Below, in pieces: positions 60,554 through 64,000 of a stretch of DNA of 64,000 bases (the stretch's first letter is position 1; each line of letters starts with the position of its first letter). Origin of the DNA: Akkermansiaceae bacterium UBA2381 (GTDB lineage Bacteria > Verrucomicrobiota > Verrucomicrobiia > Verrucomicrobiales > DEV007); assembly GCA_002344215.1 (NCBI GenBank), contig DDSV01000030.1, forward strand, positions 184 through 64,183. Direction: 5' to 3'. The notes beneath the pieces were generated by a model. The model worked only from the letters and a program-made list of their open reading frames with translations, had not been told where the DNA came from and did not search any database. The translations under genes were made by a program, and so were the position numbers.

Positions 60554-62914
60554 TCACTCCTTGACGGGGACGGCCCGCACCTGGGTCGGGGTCTTTTTCT
60601 TGAAGATGTTTCCAAAAAACTTGATGCGCTTCTCCGCGCTGTTGAAATCCTGGGATTCGAACAGCTCGAGGTTGTTTTCATCGTTGGTGCTGAACTCCTC
60701 GGCGATCGGTCCGACCTGGGTGCGATCAAGCAAATCCTGGTCGACGGCAAACTGATCGCGGGTCCCCCGGATGATTTTGGGCTGCAGGAAGATCAGGAGC
60801 TCCTGGCGGTTGACATTGTCTTTGGTGGAGCCGAAGACCCGGCCCACCAGAGGGAGATTGGCGAAGAGAGGCAGGCCGGACTCGGCTTTTTGATCTCCTT
60901 CGCTGATGAGCCCTCCCAGCAGGATGGTGTTCCCGTCATCCACGATGATGGTGGTCCCCAGTGTCTGGGTCGCGATGGTTGGAATGGAATCTCCCCCGAT
61001 CAACTGGCTGCCCACGATGGAGTCATTTTTTTGCTGAATCTGTAGGGTAATTTCTCCATCGGCATTGATGAGCGGGAGAACGGCGATGCGGAGAACGACA
61101 TCTTCGAAATCGATGTTGGCGGTGACGATCTGGTTGGCATTGTTGTTGCCGCTGACATCAAGTGAGGAGAGGGTGCTCCGGGGAACCGCCACGCGTTGCC
61201 CGGTCTCGATGACGGCCTGACGATTGTTAAGTGTGTAGACGGTCGGTCGTGAAAGCACCTCGAAGCGATCGGTGGAGTCGAGGGCCGCCACAAAGGTATC
61301 GAGGTATTCGTTGATCTGTCCGTAAAAGGTAAATCCCTGGGCGGCGGGGAGGAGGTTGGCCACGTTGGTCAGGGTCGCCACATCGAGCAGATTGCGGGAT
61401 TCCCCGGTGCGGGAAATGAAGGAACCACCGCCGTTGAAGCGGCTTCCGTCGGCGGGGGATTCGAAGCTGCGCAGCAGATCGACACCGAGTTCGAAATCGT
61501 CTCCGAGGTTTAGCTGGGCGATGATTGCAGAGATCTGGATCTGCTCGGGCCGAACATCCATGCTGTCGATCAGTTCATTGATGAGATCGAGGTGCTCGGG
61601 AGGGCCCGAGGCGATCAGCATGTTCTGGACATTATCGGCCACCAGTAGGGTCTTACCGACGACGAGCGATTGTGGAGGGACCGCGGCATCGGCTCCGGCT
61701 TCACCGAGATCTCCCGTGGCCGAGGAACTTCCGGATCCACCAATACCAGTCTGGCCGCCACCTCTCGATGAGCCCTGCCCGCCGAGCGAATTCTTTTCCG
61801 CGCTCTGCCCGCTGTTTCCCGTGCCCCCGGCGACTTGGGCGGAAGCCCCATCGCCGGTATTGCCACGCAGCAACACATTCCCGGCGATTTCGAGGAGGTC
61901 ACTCACCGCAAAGTAGCGGAGTTTCCGTTTGATGTATTTCGAGTTCTCGACCGGGGCGTCCAGATGATCGATGATTTCCGCAATATTTTCCATATCACGG
62001 GGAGTCGCCGAGACGAAGATACGATTCGCCCGGGCGATACTCTGAATGCGGGGTTGCGGCGAATTCGGGGTGGCGGTCAGAGTCCCTGATCCAGAAGATG
62101 CTGCGGGACCGGCACCGGGTGTGGAAGCCCCATTGGGCCCCTGGGGTTCATTGGGACGCAATGGGGAAGCGTTCCCGGTTTGCCCGGATCCCTCTTCGAC
62201 GCCGAGGATTTCGTTGAGCGCCTCGACAATGTCGTCCGAATCGGCCCGTTCAAGTTGGAAGGACTGGTTTACCGTCTTCAACGGACTGACGTCGAGAGTG
62301 TCCTTCAACTCGATGAGTCGGCGGATCACGTTGGAGCTTTCGGTGATGATAAGAGTCGATGAGTTCTCAAGAGGGGTGATGCGGCCGTAGGGGTGCAGCT
62401 CAACCGCCTTGCCAAAGAGTTCCGCCGCCGCGGTCGACTCCAGATAGGTGAGCGGCATAATAAAGGTGACAACCTGATCAGAAGCAGGGAGCAGACTCGG
62501 AACAGTGATGATGGTGAGGCCCTCGCTGCTAAGCTTCTTATCGCTGTTGAAGGCGATGATTTTCACCTGATCGGGGATTTCAGTCGGAATGATGGCGTAT
62601 CCGTTCAGCAGAAAACTCTTTTCGATAAAGTCAGCGGCCTCGGCGTAGGTCATCTTTCCTGAAGTCTGGATACTGAGATTCTTATCCTGAATGCCGACAT
62701 CCCGAATGACCCGCTTCTGGGTGAGCCGTTCATACTCCAGCAATATCACCGGCACCGGGGTGTTGGGGAACTGGACGTTCGTCATCGGGTCCTTGGAATC
62801 TCCACCCGCCGATGCGGGGGCCTGCTGGGAATGGCAGATTTGGAAGGTCGCCGCGATGAGAAGGATGGCGACCCGAAGAGGTATGGGGAAGGAGCGAGTG
62901 AAAGTGGATTTCAT
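60554..62914 (-). CDS. gspD: Type II secretion outer-membrane secretin GspD
   Basis: 786 residues with signal peptide (VAILLIAATFQICHSQ). N-terminal N0-like domain (about 40-110), N1-N3 domains with the repeated NSSTLIITESSNVIRRLIEL pattern, and a Gly/Ser/Pro-rich insert (about 250-300; 360-410). The secretin core (about 480-760) has VAVPRSTL and TIIVDDGNTILLGGLISE, then the signature LPLFANLPLVGRVFGST. It forms the outer-membrane pore. It is transcribed towards gspH, downstream of two minus-strand T2SS-type genes. Confidence 0.95.
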   Translation of the reverse strand: MKSTFTRSFPIPLRVAILLIAATFQICHSQQAPASAGGDSKDPMTNVQFPNTPVPVILLEYERLTQKRVIRDVGIQDKNLSIQTSGKMTYAEAADFIEKSFLLNGYAIIPTEIPDQVKIIAFNSDKKLSSEGLTIITVPSLLPASDQVVTFIMPLTYLESTAAAELFGKAVELHPYGRITPLENSSTLIITESSNVIRRLIELKDTLDVSPLKTVNQSFQLERADSDDIVEALNEILGVEEGSGQTGNASPLRPNEPQGPNGASTPGAGPAASSGSGTLTATPNSPQPRIQSIARANRIFVSATPRDMENIAEIIDHLDAPVENSKYIKRKLRYFAVSDLLEIAGNVLLRGNTGDGASAQVAGGTGNSGQSAEKNSLGGQGSSRGGGQTGIGGSGSSSATGDLGEAGADAAVPPQSLVVGKTLLVADNVQNMLIASGPPEHLDLINELIDSMDVRPEQIQISAIIAQLNLGDDFELGVDLLRSFESPADGSRFNGGGSFISRTGESRNLLDVATLTNVANLLPAAQGFTFYGQINEYLDTFVAALDSTDRFEVLSRPTVYTLNNRQAVIETGQRVAVPRSTLSSLDVSGNNNANQIVTANIDFEDVVLRIAVLPLINADGEITLQIQQKNDSIVGSQLIGGDSIPTIATQTLGTTIIVDDGNTILLGGLISEGDQKAESGLPLFANLPLVGRVFGSTKDNVNRQELLIFLQPKIIRGTRDQFAVDQDLLDRTQVGPIAEEFSTNDENNLELFESQDFNSAEKRIKFFGNIFKKKTPTQVRAVPVKE

Positions 62915-62930
62915 GAGCGGGACAGGCTGG

Positions 62931-63566
62931 TCAACGGCCGGGGACTGAAATGATGCGACGACGGAGACCCTTGTCGTCAGGCGCTTCGCCAGAATCGGAA
63001 GGGGACGGAGTCAGAGATGGAGGTTGCGAAGCTTCTGCGGTCGGATTTTCCTGTGGAGCGGGAAAGGGGGGTGGTGAATTGCCCGAGGTAGGAGGTGGAA
63101 CTGGTGACGTACCCTCCGCCGTCCCTTCGGGAACAGGATCCGTGGCGATCGTCTGGGTGAGTGACTTTACCTCATAGCGAATTTCTGCCTGTTCTTTGCC
63201 ATCGGTGATTGTTACCGAGGTCTCCCGAGGGTCATTGGCCTGCGAGGTTGATTTGATGGTGAATGGATGCCCTTCACTGCTTTTCTCGGTGATAATCATC
63301 AAGTTCCCCTCAACGAGATCTCTGGCATAGGCGATCGTTCCGGTCTGGTCATCACTGACGACCCCCTCAAGAACAATGCCACGCCCGAAAGCACTGGCAA
63401 CCTGTGCCGCCACTACTTTGACGACTTCCCGGTTGAAGGGAGAATTCTCCCAACCGGCGGTGTAGCGTTCCAGGGGAAATCGGGAAGGGAGGAACTCCTC
63501 CTCCTTCTCCTGCGCTGAAAGAGCGGTCGCACAAAGAATAAGCTGGAAGGCAATCCGTTTTTTCAT
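62931..63566 (-). CDS. Periplasmic protein of the T2SS locus, unnamed (GspC/PilP-like position)
   Basis: 211 residues from the ATG at 63566. Signal peptide (MKKRIAFQLILCATALSAQ), then a small domain with PFNREVVKVVAAQVASAF and GIVLEGVVSDDQTGTIAYAR (about 45-85), and a Pro/Ser/Thr-rich C-terminal half. The YARDL...GVV pattern recalls the homology region of GspC or the PilP domain, which dock on the secretin, and the gene lies 16 bases before gspD. I do not recognise a precise family. Confidence 0.7.
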   Translation of the reverse strand: MKKRIAFQLILCATALSAQEKEEEFLPSRFPLERYTAGWENSPFNREVVKVVAAQVASAFGRGIVLEGVVSDDQTGTIAYARDLVEGNLMIITEKSSEGHPFTIKSTSQANDPRETSVTITDGKEQAEIRYEVKSLTQTIATDPVPEGTAEGTSPVPPPTSGNSPPPFPAPQENPTAEASQPPSLTPSPSDSGEAPDDKGLRRRIISVPGR

Positions 63567-64000
63567 GGGGAAGGGGTATACCATCGGAGCAATTCCATTT
63601 GAGAGAGAATATCCTTTTGGTTCTCTTTGTCAGGCATGATCTTCAGATTCCGGATCGCATAGAAGGACTCGGGGCCGGTTAAGCCAAATATCCACTTGGA
63701 AACGTCGGGTAAACTCCCGCCGGCGACGAGAGAAACCCCCACCTCGGTGAAATGGGCGGTGGTTCTTGTGGGGAGTAGGGTTTGTTTGCTGACACGAACC
63801 GAGGGGTGTTGCTCGGCAAGCGCGATGCGGAAGATCTCCTGGGAAATTTCCTCATCCGAGGTGAATTTCGGCTGGTTAAGGTCGAGCCAGTGACGTCGGA
63901 CCTCCCATTTTTCCCTCTCTTCGAGCAGCGTCTCAATCGCGATCCATTCGTTTTCGAGAATCTCACGAGCCGCGAGAAGCTCCTTGCGTCGATCCCAGTA
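63563..64000 (-). CDS. GspM/PilO-like protein (5' end outside window)
   Basis: The minus-strand frame is open from base 64000 to a TGA at 63563-63565 (145 visible residues, no start in window). It begins in a coiled-coil helix (YWDRRKELLAAREILENEWI), followed by an alpha/beta domain (VRVSKQTLLPTRTTAHFTEV; ESFYAIRNLKIMPD), the arrangement of GspM/PilO ferredoxin-like proteins. Its stop overlaps the ATG of the next gene as ATGA, so the two are translationally coupled. It would be an inner-membrane assembly factor of the same secretion system. Confidence 0.7.
   Translation of the reverse strand, partial: YWDRRKELLAAREILENEWIAIETLLEEREKWEVRRHWLDLNQPKFTSDEEISQEIFRIALAEQHPSVRVSKQTLLPTRTTAHFTEVGVSLVAGGSLPDVSKWIFGLTGPESFYAIRNLKIMPDKENQKDILSQMELLRWYTPSP

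Overview
The window looks like a chromosomal segment of a Verrucomicrobiota bacterium. This is inferred from gene content, not from any marker gene. It holds an autotransporter-type beta-strand repeat protein with a PEP-CTERM sorting tail, secreted leucine-rich-repeat paralogs, very large calcium-binding-repeat proteins, and a type II secretion locus split into two converging gene groups. There are no rRNA genes, no tRNA genes I could support, and no CRISPR array. Base composition changes along the window: bases 1-9.2 kb are very GC-rich, and the rest is more moderate with AT-rich pockets around 19.4-20.5 kb and 49.9-50.7 kb.

Layout. Bases 1-3.5 kb carry a truncated LTA-synthase-like phosphotransferase, an overlapping PAP2 phosphatase and an MFS transporter. 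Bases 3.7-9.2 kb hold a three-gene RND efflux operon (outer-membrane lipoprotein, adaptor, pump). Bases 9.3-13.7 kb hold an asparagine-synthetase-like enzyme, CmoA, a membrane methyltransferase of the isoprenylcysteine/phospholipid type and a small DMT permease, all in one direction. Bases 14.2-15.3 kb contain an HPr-like protein lacking the phosphorylatable histidine, a CopA-type ATPase relic and a small HTH-like protein. Bases 15.6-19.0 kb hold two tandem secreted LRR paralogs and the relic of a third copy.

Bases 19.4-22.7 kb form a toxin-antitoxin island: an orphan HipB-like repressor with palindromic operators, then a hipBA pair with its own operator, a 10-bp tandem repeat and an integrase relic. 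Bases 22.7-28.4 kb encode secreted proteins of unknown role and an FHA-TM-PEGA-double-FGE protein, followed by an OmpA-like relic. Bases 28.5-51.5 kb are dominated by envelope or secreted giants: a metallopeptidase-RCC1 protein (1882 aa), the PEP-CTERM protein, an HTTM membrane protein with a small partner, an EF-hand lipoprotein, and a 3237-aa protein with Tyr-rich tetrapeptide arrays that is translationally coupled to a small membrane protein.

Bases 51.5-56.5 kb are an accessory patch: an IS110 relic, a REP-associated (Y1) transposase with its GGGGTCA repeats, an IS4-like relic, a 56-aa cationic membrane peptide, and two unrecognised genes bracketed by two copies of an inverted-repeat element. 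Bases 56.5-64 kb carry the type II secretion genes: gspE-F-G-H on the plus strand converge on gspD, an unnamed periplasmic gene and a GspM/PilO-like gene that runs off the window.

How it fits together (inference): the secretion locus could export the large signal-peptide proteins nearby. The best candidates for something undescribed are the Tyr-array giant with its coupled membrane protein, the bracketed two-gene module at 53.6-56.1 kb, and the AsnB/CmoA/membrane-methyltransferase cluster.
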